Made by a program: the position numbers and the translations under genes. The notes below the pieces were generated by a model. It was not told the DNA's origin. It ran no database searches and worked only from the letters and a program-made list of their open reading frames with translations. From CAKRJP01 sp963597615 (GTDB lineage Bacteria; Bacillota; Clostridia; Lachnospirales; Lachnospiraceae), in contig CAVBQS010000050.1 in NCBI GenBank assembly GCA_963597615.1, positions 28,666 to 92,665 of the forward strand: 64,000 bases of DNA. The letters run 5' to 3'. Numbering within the stretch: position 1 is the stretch's first letter; every line of letters begins with the position of its first letter. Shown one piece after another: positions 52,532 through 61,287 of this stretch.

Positions 52532-54265
52532 TTAGTCCACTTCCTTTAACATAGAAATATCAGAATCTATAATGAGAGAGTAGTTAGTGTAATAAACCAC
52601 AAAGCCTGGCTTGGCGCCACTTGGTTTCTTTACATGCTTTCGTTCTACATAATCGATTTCCACCTTGTCTCCTGGGGTTTTGGAGTAGTAGGCTGCAAGC
52701 TTTCCGGCCTCCTCGAAAACCCGGTCTGGAAGTTCTTTTCCGTCTGCTTTTACAATGACATGGGAGCCGGGAGCCTTCTTTGCATGAAACCACCAATCCC
52801 CGTTGTTGGCAAAATGAAAGGTTAGTTCGTCATTTTGCAGATTATTTCGTCCCACGTAAATATCATAACCGTCACTGGAAATATAGTGTAAAGGCTTGCT
52901 GGTTAGCTTGATTTTTTTCTTAGTAAATTTTCTTCGGATGTAGCCACTTTGGGTCAATTCTTCTTTGATCTGGGCTAAGTCTGCTTCGCTCATGGCAATA
53001 TCCAAGGCAGTATTTACAGAATCCAAATACTGAATTTCATCAGCAGTTTCCTGGGTAAGGGAAGTTAAGGCCTCAAATGTTCGCTTTTGCTTATTATATT
53101 TTGCAAAATACTTTTGAGAGTTCTCCTGGGGAGTAAGGGTAGGGTCTAAGGGAATAGTTACATCCTCATTGGTATAGTAATTAAGGCAGGAAAGGGATTT
53201 TGCTCCTGGTTCTAATCCATAACCGTAGGTATTAATCAATTCCCCATAAACCTTATTTTTTTCTCTTTTTTCAGTATCCTTTAGTTGCTTTAACTGAAGG
53301 TCATATTTTTTATTATTTCTTTCTAAGGCCGTCTGGACTACATGTCTAAGATCTGCACTTTTCTGGCGGATCCTGGTAAGGGTATTTTTCGTGGCATAGT
53401 AGCTTACCAATACTTGGGAAATTGATTCATATTCTTTTGTAGTACAGTCCGTAAAATGAGAAAGACTTACTGCATTAAATTCTACAGGTACGTTATTCCT
53501 ATAATATACTACCGGATGAAAATTTCCTTCCTTTATAGGATCTAGATAGTAGCAAAATTGCCGATACAAATGGGTAAGAATATCTGAGGAAAGTTCCTTG
53601 GCTGGTAGGTCAGAATCCACTCCTGCCTCATAAGCGATTTCTTCTGCTACTACAGGACTAATGCCGGTGAAAGAAGAGTAAATAGCTTTTCCCACTGCCG
53701 CAGGTTTCTCACTTAAGGCCTTCTTAAAGTCTTCCTCCCTTACAGTCAAAGGATCCAGCTTGTTCATGGTATCCGGAATAAAATAGTCTCTTCCCGGAAG
53801 AACCTCTCTGACAGAACTCATTTGAGCGGATACATGTTTGATGCTATCAATAATTCTTCCATCCTCATTGCAGAAAATAATATTGCTGTGTTTTCCCATA
53901 ATTTCCACAATTAATTTCTTGCGGCAAAGATCGCCCATTTCATCTAAATGCTCGATTTCCATAATAATAATTCGCTCAAGGCTAGGCTGGCTAATGGAAA
54001 GAATCTTGCCGTTTCCAATATGTTTTCTTAAAAGCATGCAAAAATTAGGAGCCGTCATGGGGCTGGGCTTGTTTTCTTCTGTTAAATAAATCAGGGGGAG
54101 GGAAGCACTGGCGGAAATATAGAGACGGCGCTGCCCCTTGGTAGATTTAATAGTTAAAAGAAGTTCATCTATTTCCGGTTGAGCAATCTTAGCAATTCGG
54201 CCACCAGAAAGATTCTCCTGTAATTCCTTTGTAATTGCCGATACTGTAATTCCATCAAATGCCAT
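52532..54265 (-). CDS. rqcH: Ribosome quality control protein RqcH (NFACT family)
   Basis: A Rqc2 homologue that binds stalled 50S subunits and directs poly-alanine tailing. It has an N-terminal NFACT-N domain (MAFDGITVSAITKELQENLSGG), a coiled-coil middle (about residues 270-410) and a C-terminal NFACT-R domain with DIYVGRNNLQNDELTFHFANNGDWWFHAKKAPGSHV-type features. The start at 54265 follows AGGAGG; an upstream in-frame ATG adds 10 residues only. Often mislabelled fibronectin-binding protein. The N-domain DR dipeptide of B. subtilis appears as ER (SLERIII). Confidence 0.92.
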   Translation of the reverse strand: MAFDGITVSAITKELQENLSGGRIAKIAQPEIDELLLTIKSTKGQRRLYISASASLPLIYLTEENKPSPMTAPNFCMLLRKHIGNGKILSISQPSLERIIIMEIEHLDEMGDLCRKKLIVEIMGKHSNIIFCNEDGRIIDSIKHVSAQMSSVREVLPGRDYFIPDTMNKLDPLTVREEDFKKALSEKPAAVGKAIYSSFTGISPVVAEEIAYEAGVDSDLPAKELSSDILTHLYRQFCYYLDPIKEGNFHPVVYYRNNVPVEFNAVSLSHFTDCTTKEYESISQVLVSYYATKNTLTRIRQKSADLRHVVQTALERNNKKYDLQLKQLKDTEKREKNKVYGELINTYGYGLEPGAKSLSCLNYYTNEDVTIPLDPTLTPQENSQKYFAKYNKQKRTFEALTSLTQETADEIQYLDSVNTALDIAMSEADLAQIKEELTQSGYIRRKFTKKKIKLTSKPLHYISSDGYDIYVGRNNLQNDELTFHFANNGDWWFHAKKAPGSHVIVKADGKELPDRVFEEAGKLAAYYSKTPGDKVEIDYVERKHVKKPSGAKPGFVVYYTNYSLIIDSDISMLKEVD

Positions 54266-54429
54266 CTTAAGTCCTCCTGGTTTCAAAAACTTCATAATCT
54301 TCTTGTCATTCTAACACAGTTGACGGAAGAAACCAAATAGATTATAATCAAGAATGGTTTTTAATGCCGTGATTTCAGTCTAAGTATAGACTATCAAATA
54401 TTATTTCATTAAATGAAGAGGAAACAAGC

Positions 54430-55311
54430 ATGATTAAAAGTATGACAGGTTTCGGACGTTGTGAGATTACAGATGGACCAAGAAAGTACACGGTGGAGAT
54501 TAAGAGCGTGAATCACCGATATCTGGACGCCAACATTCGCATGCCTAAGAAGCTGAATTTCTTTGAAAGCGGAATTCGAAATGTTCTAAAACAAAGAGTT
54601 CACCGAGGCAAGGTAGATATTTTTATTAACTACGAGGATAGCTCGGAAGGCCAGGTGGCTATTAAATATAATGAGCAGCTGGCCGGAGAATACTTAAAGT
54701 ATTTGCGGCAGCTGCAGGAGACATTTTCTTTGGAGAATGACATCCGTGTATCTACCCTTTCAAAATATCCGGAAGTATTTACTATGGAAGAGCAGGCAGA
54801 AGATCAAGACGAGCTTTGGAAGGGACTGGAGGAGGCCTTAAACGGCGCTATAGATCAGTTTGTGGAGACAAGAGCCAAAGAAGGAGAGAATCTTAAGAAG
54901 GATATTGTTGAGAAGCTAGATCATATGCTGGAGCTAGTGGCTATGATTGAGGAACGGTCTCCTAAGATTATTTCAGATTACAGGGAGAAGTTAGAAGGAA
55001 AGGTAAAGGAACTTTTAGCAGATACTCAGATTGAGGAGAGTCGCATTGCCGCAGAAGTGGTTATATTTGCAGATAAGATCTGTACCGATGAGGAAGTAGT
55101 TCGCTTAAAAAGCCATGTGTGTGGCATGAAAGATACCCTGCTTTCCGATGATGGCAACATTGGACGGAAGTTGGATTTTATTGCCCAGGAGATGAATAGA
55201 GAGGCCAACACCATTTTGTCTAAGGCCAATGATCTGGAAATTTCCAATATCGGAATTGATCTTAAGACAGAGATTGAAAAGGTTAGGGAGCAGATTCAGA
55301 ATATTGAATAG
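54430..55311 (+). CDS. YicC-family endoribonuclease
   Basis: A 293-aa protein with the N-terminal YicC block (MIKSMTGFGRCE, KSVNHRYLDANIRMP) and the C-terminal DUF1732 block (GRKLDFIAQEMNREANTILSKANDLEISNIGIDLK, IEKVREQIQNIE). YicC of E. coli is an RNase affecting small RNA decay. It heads the yicC-gmk-rpoZ unit, a standard Firmicutes order; the remA gene often found between is absent. Confidence 0.93.
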   Translation: MIKSMTGFGRCEITDGPRKYTVEIKSVNHRYLDANIRMPKKLNFFESGIRNVLKQRVHRGKVDIFINYEDSSEGQVAIKYNEQLAGEYLKYLRQLQETFSLENDIRVSTLSKYPEVFTMEEQAEDQDELWKGLEEALNGAIDQFVETRAKEGENLKKDIVEKLDHMLELVAMIEERSPKIISDYREKLEGKVKELLADTQIEESRIAAEVVIFADKICTDEEVVRLKSHVCGMKDTLLSDDGNIGRKLDFIAQEMNREANTILSKANDLEISNIGIDLKTEIEKVREQIQNIE

Positions 55312-55338
55312 TTTGCAAAATAGGAGAAGGTGTGACTT

Positions 55339-55959
55339 ATGAATGACAAGGGAATTTTAATCGTTGTTTCCGGTTTCTCAGGCGCCGGAAAAGGTACTCT
55401 AATGAAGCGAATTATGGAGAAATATGACAATTATGCATTGTCAATTTCCGCTACCACAAGAGCCCCCAGAGAGGGAGAGGTTCCTGGCAGAGAGTATTTC
55501 TTTAAGACTGTGGATGAATTTGAAAAAATGATTGCACAGGATGAACTGATAGAGTATGCTAAATACGTGTCGAATTATTATGGGACCCCTAAGGCCTATA
55601 TTATGGAACAGTTGGAGGCAGGCAAAGATGTGATTCTTGAGATCGAAATTCAAGGAGCATTAAAGGTAAGGGAAAAATTTCCGGATACTCTTCTCTTATT
55701 TGTGACACCGCCCTCAGCAAAAGAACTAGAGCACCGTCTCACCATGCGGGGAACAGAGACCCCAGAGGTGATTGCTTCTAGAATGGCAAGAGCTTGTGAA
55801 GAGGCAGAATTTATGAATCACTATGATTATTTGGTGATCAACGATGATCTTGAGGAGTGTGTAGAAGAGCTACATGAACTGATTCAGAGAGAACATCGAA
55901 GAGTTACCCGTAATATGAGTTTTATAGATCAAATGAAGAGAGAATTGAAAGGAGAATAG
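55339..55959 (+). CDS. gmk: Guanylate kinase
   Basis: Phosphorylates GMP to GDP. The P-loop is SGFSGAGKGTLMKRI, the GMP-binding region is SISATTRAPREGEVPGREYFF with EYAKYVSNYYGTPKAYI, and VILEIEIQGALKVREKFP follows. 206 aa, full length. rpoZ begins 5 bp after its stop. Confidence 0.97.
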   Translation: MNDKGILIVVSGFSGAGKGTLMKRIMEKYDNYALSISATTRAPREGEVPGREYFFKTVDEFEKMIAQDELIEYAKYVSNYYGTPKAYIMEQLEAGKDVILEIEIQGALKVREKFPDTLLLFVTPPSAKELEHRLTMRGTETPEVIASRMARACEEAEFMNHYDYLVINDDLEECVEELHELIQREHRRVTRNMSFIDQMKRELKGE

Positions 55960-55964
55960 ATTTT

Positions 55965-56252
55965 ATGTTACATCCATCTTATACAGATTTAATGAAAGTT
56001 GTTAACAAGGACGTGGAAGAGGGAGAAGAGAAGGTAGTAAACAGCCGTTATTCTATCGTTATGGCAACAGCCAAGAGAGCTCGTCAGATTATTGATGGCT
56101 CTATGCCTCTTGTAGACACAAAGAAGGGGGAGAAGCCTCTGTCTATCGCTATTGACGAGTTAAATCAGTCAAAGATTAGCATTCTTGGGCAGGGAGAGGA
56201 TGAAGAACCTCTTGCTACAGAAGATGCAGAAGTCATCATTGATGAGGCTTAG
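55965..56252 (+). CDS. rpoZ: RNA polymerase omega subunit
   Basis: A 95-aa small subunit aiding RNA polymerase assembly. It starts MLHPSYTDLMKVV with the conserved SRYSIVMATAKRARQI block. The C-terminal tail is acidic (GEDEEPLATEDAEVIIDEA). It follows gmk as usual and is closed by a terminator. Confidence 0.95.
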   Translation: MLHPSYTDLMKVVNKDVEEGEEKVVNSRYSIVMATAKRARQIIDGSMPLVDTKKGEKPLSIAIDELNQSKISILGQGEDEEPLATEDAEVIIDEA

Positions 56253-56314
56253 GATTTTGAAAGAATCTACGTATAGTTAAAAAGAATATGTAGATTACAA
56301 AAGAGTAAGAGATG

Positions 56315-56341
56315 GCAGGTGTCTTATGGCATCTGCTTTTT
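56315..56341 (+). terminator. Terminator after rpoZ
   Basis: A seven-base stem, GCAGGTG/CATCTGC (56315-56321 and 56330-56336), followed by TTTTT. Confidence 0.75.
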
Positions 56342-56370
56342 GAGCATTTATATAAATCAAAGGAGTGACT

Positions 56371-57696
56371 ATGAATATATTATTTATTTCCCTGGGGTGC
56401 GACAAAAACCTGGTGGATTCAGAGGTGATGCTGGGACTTTTAGCGGAAAAGGGCTACCAAATTGTAGATGATGAGCTGCAGGCAGATGTTATTGTTGTTA
56501 ATACCTGCTGCTTCATCAATGATGCAAAAGAAGAGAGCGTCCAGACGATTTTAGAAATGGGAAATCTAAGAACCGAGGGACAGCTAAAAGCACTGATTGT
56601 TACAGGTTGTCTTGCCCAAAGATACAAGCAGGAAATTATGGACGAGATTCCGGAAGTCGATGCGGTCTTAGGTACCACTGCATATGATAAGATTGTAGAG
56701 ACGATTGAGGAAATCCTTACAAATAAAGGACACCTGCTGGAGTTGGAGGATGTGGATTCCTTGCCTTTAGTAGACAGCAAGCGTATGGTTACTACAGGTG
56801 GACATTTTGCTTATCTTAAAATTGCAGAAGGCTGTGATAAGCATTGTACCTACTGTATTATTCCAAAGGTTCGAGGCAATTACCGCAGCCTTCCTATGGA
56901 CCGGCTTTTAAAAGAGGCTAAGGACTTAGCAGACCAGGGAGTTAAGGAATTAATTTTAGTTGCCCAGGAAACTACCCTTTATGGAAAAGACCTCTATGGA
57001 GAAAAATCTCTTCATAAACTGCTAAAAGGATTGTGCCAAATTCAGGGCCTTCAGTGGATCCGAGTTCTTTACTGTTATCCAGAGGAAATTTATGATGAAC
57101 TTATCCAGACCATAAAAGAAGAGTCGAAGATTTGTCATTATCTTGATCTTCCAATTCAGCATGCCAACGATGAGATCTTAAAACGCATGGGAAGAAGAAC
57201 TTCTAAACAGCAGTTAATGGATATTGTCTGTAAGCTTCGAGAAGAAATTCCGGACATTGCCCTACGTACTACCTTGATTACAGGATTTCCGGGAGAGACA
57301 AAAGACCAGCATCAGGAACTTTTAGACTTTGTAGATGCCATGGAATTTGACCGTTTGGGGGTATTTACCTATTCCCCGGAAGAAGACACACCGGCAGCAA
57401 CTATGCCAGAGCAGATTGAAGAATCTGTAAAGGAAGATCGTCAGGCAGATATTATGGAACTTCAGCAGGAGATTGCCTTTGACAAGGCAGAGGATATGAT
57501 CGGCCAGGAAGTTCTTGTTATGATTGAAGGAAAAGTAGCTGATGAAAATGCCTATGTTGGAAGAACCTATAAAGATGCTCCTAATGTAGACGGAATGATC
57601 TTTATTCATACAGATGTGGACCTTATGTCCGGAGACTTTGCTAAGGTAAAAGTAACCGGAGCCGCAGAGTATGATTTAATCGGAGAACTTTTATAA
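56371..57696 (+). CDS. rimO: Ribosomal protein S12 methylthiotransferase RimO
   Basis: A radical SAM enzyme methylthiolating an Asp of ribosomal protein S12. The N-terminal MTTase domain starts ILFISLGCDKNLVDSE, with other cluster cysteines in NTCCFI and TGCLAQ. The radical SAM motif is CDKHCTYCIIP. A C-terminal TRAM domain ends the 441-aa protein. The ATG at 56371 follows AAGGAG. Confidence 0.95.
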   Translation: MNILFISLGCDKNLVDSEVMLGLLAEKGYQIVDDELQADVIVVNTCCFINDAKEESVQTILEMGNLRTEGQLKALIVTGCLAQRYKQEIMDEIPEVDAVLGTTAYDKIVETIEEILTNKGHLLELEDVDSLPLVDSKRMVTTGGHFAYLKIAEGCDKHCTYCIIPKVRGNYRSLPMDRLLKEAKDLADQGVKELILVAQETTLYGKDLYGEKSLHKLLKGLCQIQGLQWIRVLYCYPEEIYDELIQTIKEESKICHYLDLPIQHANDEILKRMGRRTSKQQLMDIVCKLREEIPDIALRTTLITGFPGETKDQHQELLDFVDAMEFDRLGVFTYSPEEDTPAATMPEQIEESVKEDRQADIMELQQEIAFDKAEDMIGQEVLVMIEGKVADENAYVGRTYKDAPNVDGMIFIHTDVDLMSGDFAKVKVTGAAEYDLIGELL

Positions 57697-57733
57697 CCCA
57701 TTAACATTACATTATAATTAGGAGATGAGCATT

Positions 57734-58276
57734 ATGAATTTACCAAACAAATTAACCGTACTTAGAGTACTTATGGTTCCATTTTTTGTATTTTTTATGT
57801 TAACAGACGTAGGTGGAAGTGCTAACAAGTGGATTGCCCTTCTTATCTTTTGCCTGGCTTCTTTGACAGACCTTTTTGATGGAAAAATTGCAAGAGCAAG
57901 AAATTTAGTAACTAATTTTGGAAAGTTTATGGATCCTTTGGCAGATAAACTTTTGGTTTGCTCAGCAATGATCTGCATGATTCCTTCCGGTCAGTTGACT
58001 GCCTGGTTTGTTATTGTGATTATTGCGAGAGAATTTATTATCAGCGGTTTCCGTTTGGTAGCATCTGACAGCGGAATTGTAATTGCAGCTAGTATGTGGG
58101 GAAAGGCAAAGACCGTATCCCAGATGGCTATGGTCATTGTATTAATTGCAGATCTTGGAGGAATTTTTGATGTGCTGGGCCTGATCCTAATTTGGTTGTC
58201 TCTGATTCTTACGGTTGTATCCTTGGTTGACTATGTTGCTAAGAACGTGCAGGTGTTAACCCATGGAGGTTTGTAA
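57734..58276 (+). CDS. pgsA: CDP-diacylglycerol-glycerol-3-phosphate 3-phosphatidyltransferase
   Basis: Makes phosphatidylglycerol phosphate. The CDP-alcohol phosphotransferase motif is DLFDGKIARARNLVTNFGKFMDPLADK, spanning the end of one helix and the start of the next. It starts MNLPNKLTVLRV. The ATG at 57734 is nine bases after AGGAG; the ATG at 57725 directly abuts that site and is unlikely. 180 aa with several membrane helices; 37 bp after rimO. Confidence 0.94.
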   Translation: MNLPNKLTVLRVLMVPFFVFFMLTDVGGSANKWIALLIFCLASLTDLFDGKIARARNLVTNFGKFMDPLADKLLVCSAMICMIPSGQLTAWFVIVIIAREFIISGFRLVASDSGIVIAASMWGKAKTVSQMAMVIVLIADLGGIFDVLGLILIWLSLILTVVSLVDYVAKNVQVLTHGGL

Positions 58277-58312
58277 AAATAACCCTTTAGATAAAGGAAA
58301 GGAAGTTTGCAA

Positions 58313-59305
58313 ATGAAATATAAAATCCTTGCGGGAATTTCTGTATTGGTCATTATTGTGGGAACCTTTTTTAATATTTGCTGGTTTCTTCCGGAGCTAT
58401 TAGGATTTGCTGAAGAAGCCGTTTATGACGATTTCTATGATGATGAAGACGACTTTGATATTTTCGATGAATATGACGGTGATGAGATTTTACCAGGAGA
58501 GCTATATGATGATTTTGGGGATGATTCAGATGATTCTTATAGTGATGGTGATTCTTTAGATTCTACCGATGGTGTAAATGCCATACCAGAATACATAGAT
58601 GAAGATATTTCCTATACATTAGATGAAGACAGCTACTCTTTTACAGATACAGAAAAAACCAGCACCTATATTACCTTTGAAATTAATTATCCAATGGTAA
58701 CAGGCCTTAAAAAATCTGATGTGGAAGAAAAGGTCAATGAAGCCCTGAAGGAAGTGGCTATGGATTCTGTAGACAAGCTTTACGAGAATCCAACAGATGA
58801 GGTAAAAGAAAAGGTCCTTGCAGCTAACAATCCAGTCCTTGCCAGTATGGTAACCTATAAGGTGACCTATGCTTCTGAGAAGCTTTTAAGCGTCGTCTAT
58901 GAGGATTATAGCTACCGTGGAAGCTCTGAAGAACTTTCCTATAATCTTCGAACCATCAACATAAGTTTGAAAGATGGAAGCATTTATGAAGCAAAAGATA
59001 TAATTGATATGAGTCCGGATTTTATTGGTCAGTGGCGTGATACTATGAGGAGCGAGGCAGGAAATGATAATTTTTTATCAGAGCTGTCCATAGATGAGCT
59101 GAGGGAAGCTTTACAAGGCGACAGTAAGGACGGAGTCTACGTGGTGAATTTTTTTGTGGACGAAGATGGCATCGAAATAGGATTTGATTTGAATTACAAA
59201 GCCGATGATTCCAATGATTTAGGTTATTTATGGGTAACTGCTCCTTTTCGTTTTGATGAGATAGAAAAGTTTAAAAATGATTCGGAATTTTGGTCATTAT
59301 ATTAA
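58313..59305 (+). CDS. Membrane-anchored protein with Asp-rich linker, DUF3298-like outer domain
   Basis: A 330-aa protein not assigned a function. An N-terminal hydrophobic helix (ILAGISVLVIIVGTFFNICWFL) anchors it, followed by a strongly acidic linker of about 75 residues rich in Asp, Ser and Tyr. The outer domain (about 110-330) has the look of DUF3298/DUF4163-type RsiV-like folds: YITFEINYPMVTGLKKSDVEEKVNEAL, LLSVVYEDYSYRG, then INISLKDGSIYEAKDI. Translation starts at ATG 58313 after AAAGGAAG. It could be an envelope protein or a sensor; no sigma factor gene is beside it. Confidence 0.65.
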   Translation: MKYKILAGISVLVIIVGTFFNICWFLPELLGFAEEAVYDDFYDDEDDFDIFDEYDGDEILPGELYDDFGDDSDDSYSDGDSLDSTDGVNAIPEYIDEDISYTLDEDSYSFTDTEKTSTYITFEINYPMVTGLKKSDVEEKVNEALKEVAMDSVDKLYENPTDEVKEKVLAANNPVLASMVTYKVTYASEKLLSVVYEDYSYRGSSEELSYNLRTINISLKDGSIYEAKDIIDMSPDFIGQWRDTMRSEAGNDNFLSELSIDELREALQGDSKDGVYVVNFFVDEDGIEIGFDLNYKADDSNDLGYLWVTAPFRFDEIEKFKNDSEFWSLY

Positions 59306-59402
59306 TTGACGAACATGTGTGAATATGAGAAAATAATGACTGGTGTTAAAGGAATAACAAACCTAATAACAAAAGTATTAGCAGTTGAAAGGAGTATTTC
59401 GC

Positions 59403-60095
59403 ATGATTTACACAAAAGAAGTTGAAAACATGTGCCCAGTAGCTAAGGGTGCTAAGCATGAACCAGCTCCGATTCCGGAAGAGGGTCAGTGGGTACATGC
59501 TAAGAAGATTGAAGATATCTCCGGTTTTACACACGGCGTTGGCTGGTGTGCACCGCAGCAGGGAGCCTGTAAATTGTCTCTTAACGTAAAGAATGGTGTT
59601 ATTGAGGAAGCGTTAGTGGAGACAATTGGATGTTCCGGTATGACACACTCAGCAGCTATGGCAGCTGAAATTTTACAGGGCAAGACAATTCTTGAAGCTT
59701 TGAACACAGACCTTGTATGTGATGCAATCAATACAGCTATGAGAGAATTATTCCTTCAGATCGTTTATGGACGTACACAGAGTGCATTCTCTGATGACGG
59801 ACTTGCAGTAGGTGCAGGATTAGAGGACCTTGGAAAGGGACTTCGTTCACAGGTTGGAACAATGTACGCTACCAAGGAGAAGGGTGTTCGATACCTAGAG
59901 ATGGCAGAAGGTTATGTAACAGGAATCGCTTTAGACGAGGATGGAGAAGTAATCGGCTACCAGTTCGTTTCTCTTGGAAAGATGACAGACTTTATCAAAA
60001 AAGGTGATGATCCTAACACAGCATGGGAAAAGGCTAAAGGTCAGTACGGACGTGTACAGGATGCAGCTAAGATCATTGACCCACGTGTAGAGTAG
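59403..60095 (+). CDS. NifU/IscU-like scaffold-related protein paired with GGGtGRT protein
   Basis: A 230-aa protein with an IscU/NifU-N-like core: GWCAPQQGACKLSLNVKNG, then ETIGCSGMTHSAAMAAEIL and LVCDAINTAM. Cysteines at 11, 49, 56, 77 and 106 could bind a metal or an Fe-S cluster; the last two fall where IscU has its second and third ligands (inference). The C-terminal about 90 residues are an extra domain not in IscU. The ATG at 59403 follows AAAGGAG. Codon use is like that of pflB, which suggests high expression. The GGGtGRT gene begins 24 bp downstream; the two are probably one operon and system. Confidence 0.8.
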   Translation: MIYTKEVENMCPVAKGAKHEPAPIPEEGQWVHAKKIEDISGFTHGVGWCAPQQGACKLSLNVKNGVIEEALVETIGCSGMTHSAAMAAEILQGKTILEALNTDLVCDAINTAMRELFLQIVYGRTQSAFSDDGLAVGAGLEDLGKGLRSQVGTMYATKEKGVRYLEMAEGYVTGIALDEDGEVIGYQFVSLGKMTDFIKKGDDPNTAWEKAKGQYGRVQDAAKIIDPRVE

Positions 60096-60119
60096 TAGAA
60101 TATTCAGGAGGATAATTAA

Positions 60120-61130
60120 ATGGCTTTATTTGAATCATATGAAAGAAGAATTGACCAGATCAATGCTGTTTTAAATCAGTATGGAATCAGCTCTATTGAA
60201 GAAGCTGAGAAGATTACAAAGGACGCTGGACTTGATGTATATGAGCAGGTTAAGAAGATTCAGCCAATCTGTTTTGAGAACGCTTGCTGGGCTTATACTG
60301 TAGGTGCAGCTATCGCTATTAAGAAGGGATGCAAGAAGGCTTCTGATGCTGCAGCAGCTATCGGAGAAGGACTTCAGGCATTCTGTATTCCAGGATCTGT
60401 TGCAGACCATCGTAAGGTTGGTCTTGGACATGGTAACCTTGGAAAGATGCTTTTGGAAGAGGAGACAGAGTGCTTCTGCTTCTTAGCTGGGCATGAGTCT
60501 TTTGCTGCTGCTGAAGGTGCAATTGGTATCGCAGAGAAGGCAAACAAGGTTCGTCAGAAACCACTTCGTGTTGTTCTTAACGGACTTGGAAAAGATGCTG
60601 CACAGATCATTTCTCGTATCAATGGATTTACATTTGTTGAGACAAAGTATGATTACAAGACTGCAGAATTAAACGTTGTATACGAGAAGCCATATTCAAA
60701 TGGAATCCGTGCAACAGTTAAGTGCTACGGTGCAGATGATGTTCAGGAAGGTGTTGCTATCATGCATCACGAGAATGTTGGCGTATCTATCACTGGTAAC
60801 TCAACAAACCCAACACGTTTCCAGCACCCAGTAGCAGGTACCTACAAAAAAGAGTGTATCGAGCAGGGTAAGAAATACTTCTCAGTAGCATCAGGTGGTG
60901 GTACAGGACGTACACTTCATCCAGATAACATGGCTGCAGGACCAGCTTCTTATGGTATGACAGACACAATGGGACGTATGCACTCAGATGCTCAGTTTGC
61001 AGGATCTTCTTCTGTACCAGCGCATGTAGAGATGATGGGATTAATCGGTATGGGTAACAACCCGATGGTAGGTGCTACCGTAGCAGTTGCAGTTTCTGTA
61101 GAAGAAGCAGCTAAAGAAGGAAAATTTTAA
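60120..61130 (+). CDS. GGGtGRT family protein
   Basis: A 336-aa soluble protein of the GGGtGRT family, named for the motif seen here as GGGTGRT at residues 259-265. Other conserved parts are CFENACWAYTVGAAIAIKKG, ADHRKVGLGHGNLGKMLLEEET, CFCFLAGHESFAAAEGAIGIA and GPASYGMTDTMGRMHSD. The biochemical function is unknown to me. The His, Cys and Gly-rich motifs suggest a nucleotide, metal or cluster-handling role (inference). It is immediately downstream of the NifU-like gene, shares its codon bias, and a strong terminator closes the pair. Confidence 0.88.
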   Translation: MALFESYERRIDQINAVLNQYGISSIEEAEKITKDAGLDVYEQVKKIQPICFENACWAYTVGAAIAIKKGCKKASDAAAAIGEGLQAFCIPGSVADHRKVGLGHGNLGKMLLEEETECFCFLAGHESFAAAEGAIGIAEKANKVRQKPLRVVLNGLGKDAAQIISRINGFTFVETKYDYKTAELNVVYEKPYSNGIRATVKCYGADDVQEGVAIMHHENVGVSITGNSTNPTRFQHPVAGTYKKECIEQGKKYFSVASGGGTGRTLHPDNMAAGPASYGMTDTMGRMHSDAQFAGSSSVPAHVEMMGLIGMGNNPMVGATVAVAVSVEEAAKEGKF

Positions 61131-61185
61131 GATTAACCTTGACAGGTAATTTAGTATTTGCTAAGATTTAGTAAATTTTTATGAC

Positions 61186-61225
61186 AAGGGCGTTATTTCT
61201 CAAAAGAGAAGTAACGCCTTTTTTT
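61186..61225 (+). terminator. Terminator after the GGGtGRT gene
   Basis: GGCGTTATTTCTC pairs with GAGAAGTAACGCC (one mismatch or G-T pair), with an AAAA loop and seven T residues. Confidence 0.93.
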
Positions 61226-61287
61226 GTTGTATGAATGTAACAAGTGATAGGATGCTTGTAAATAATGAAATCTAAAGGAGTGTTAGT

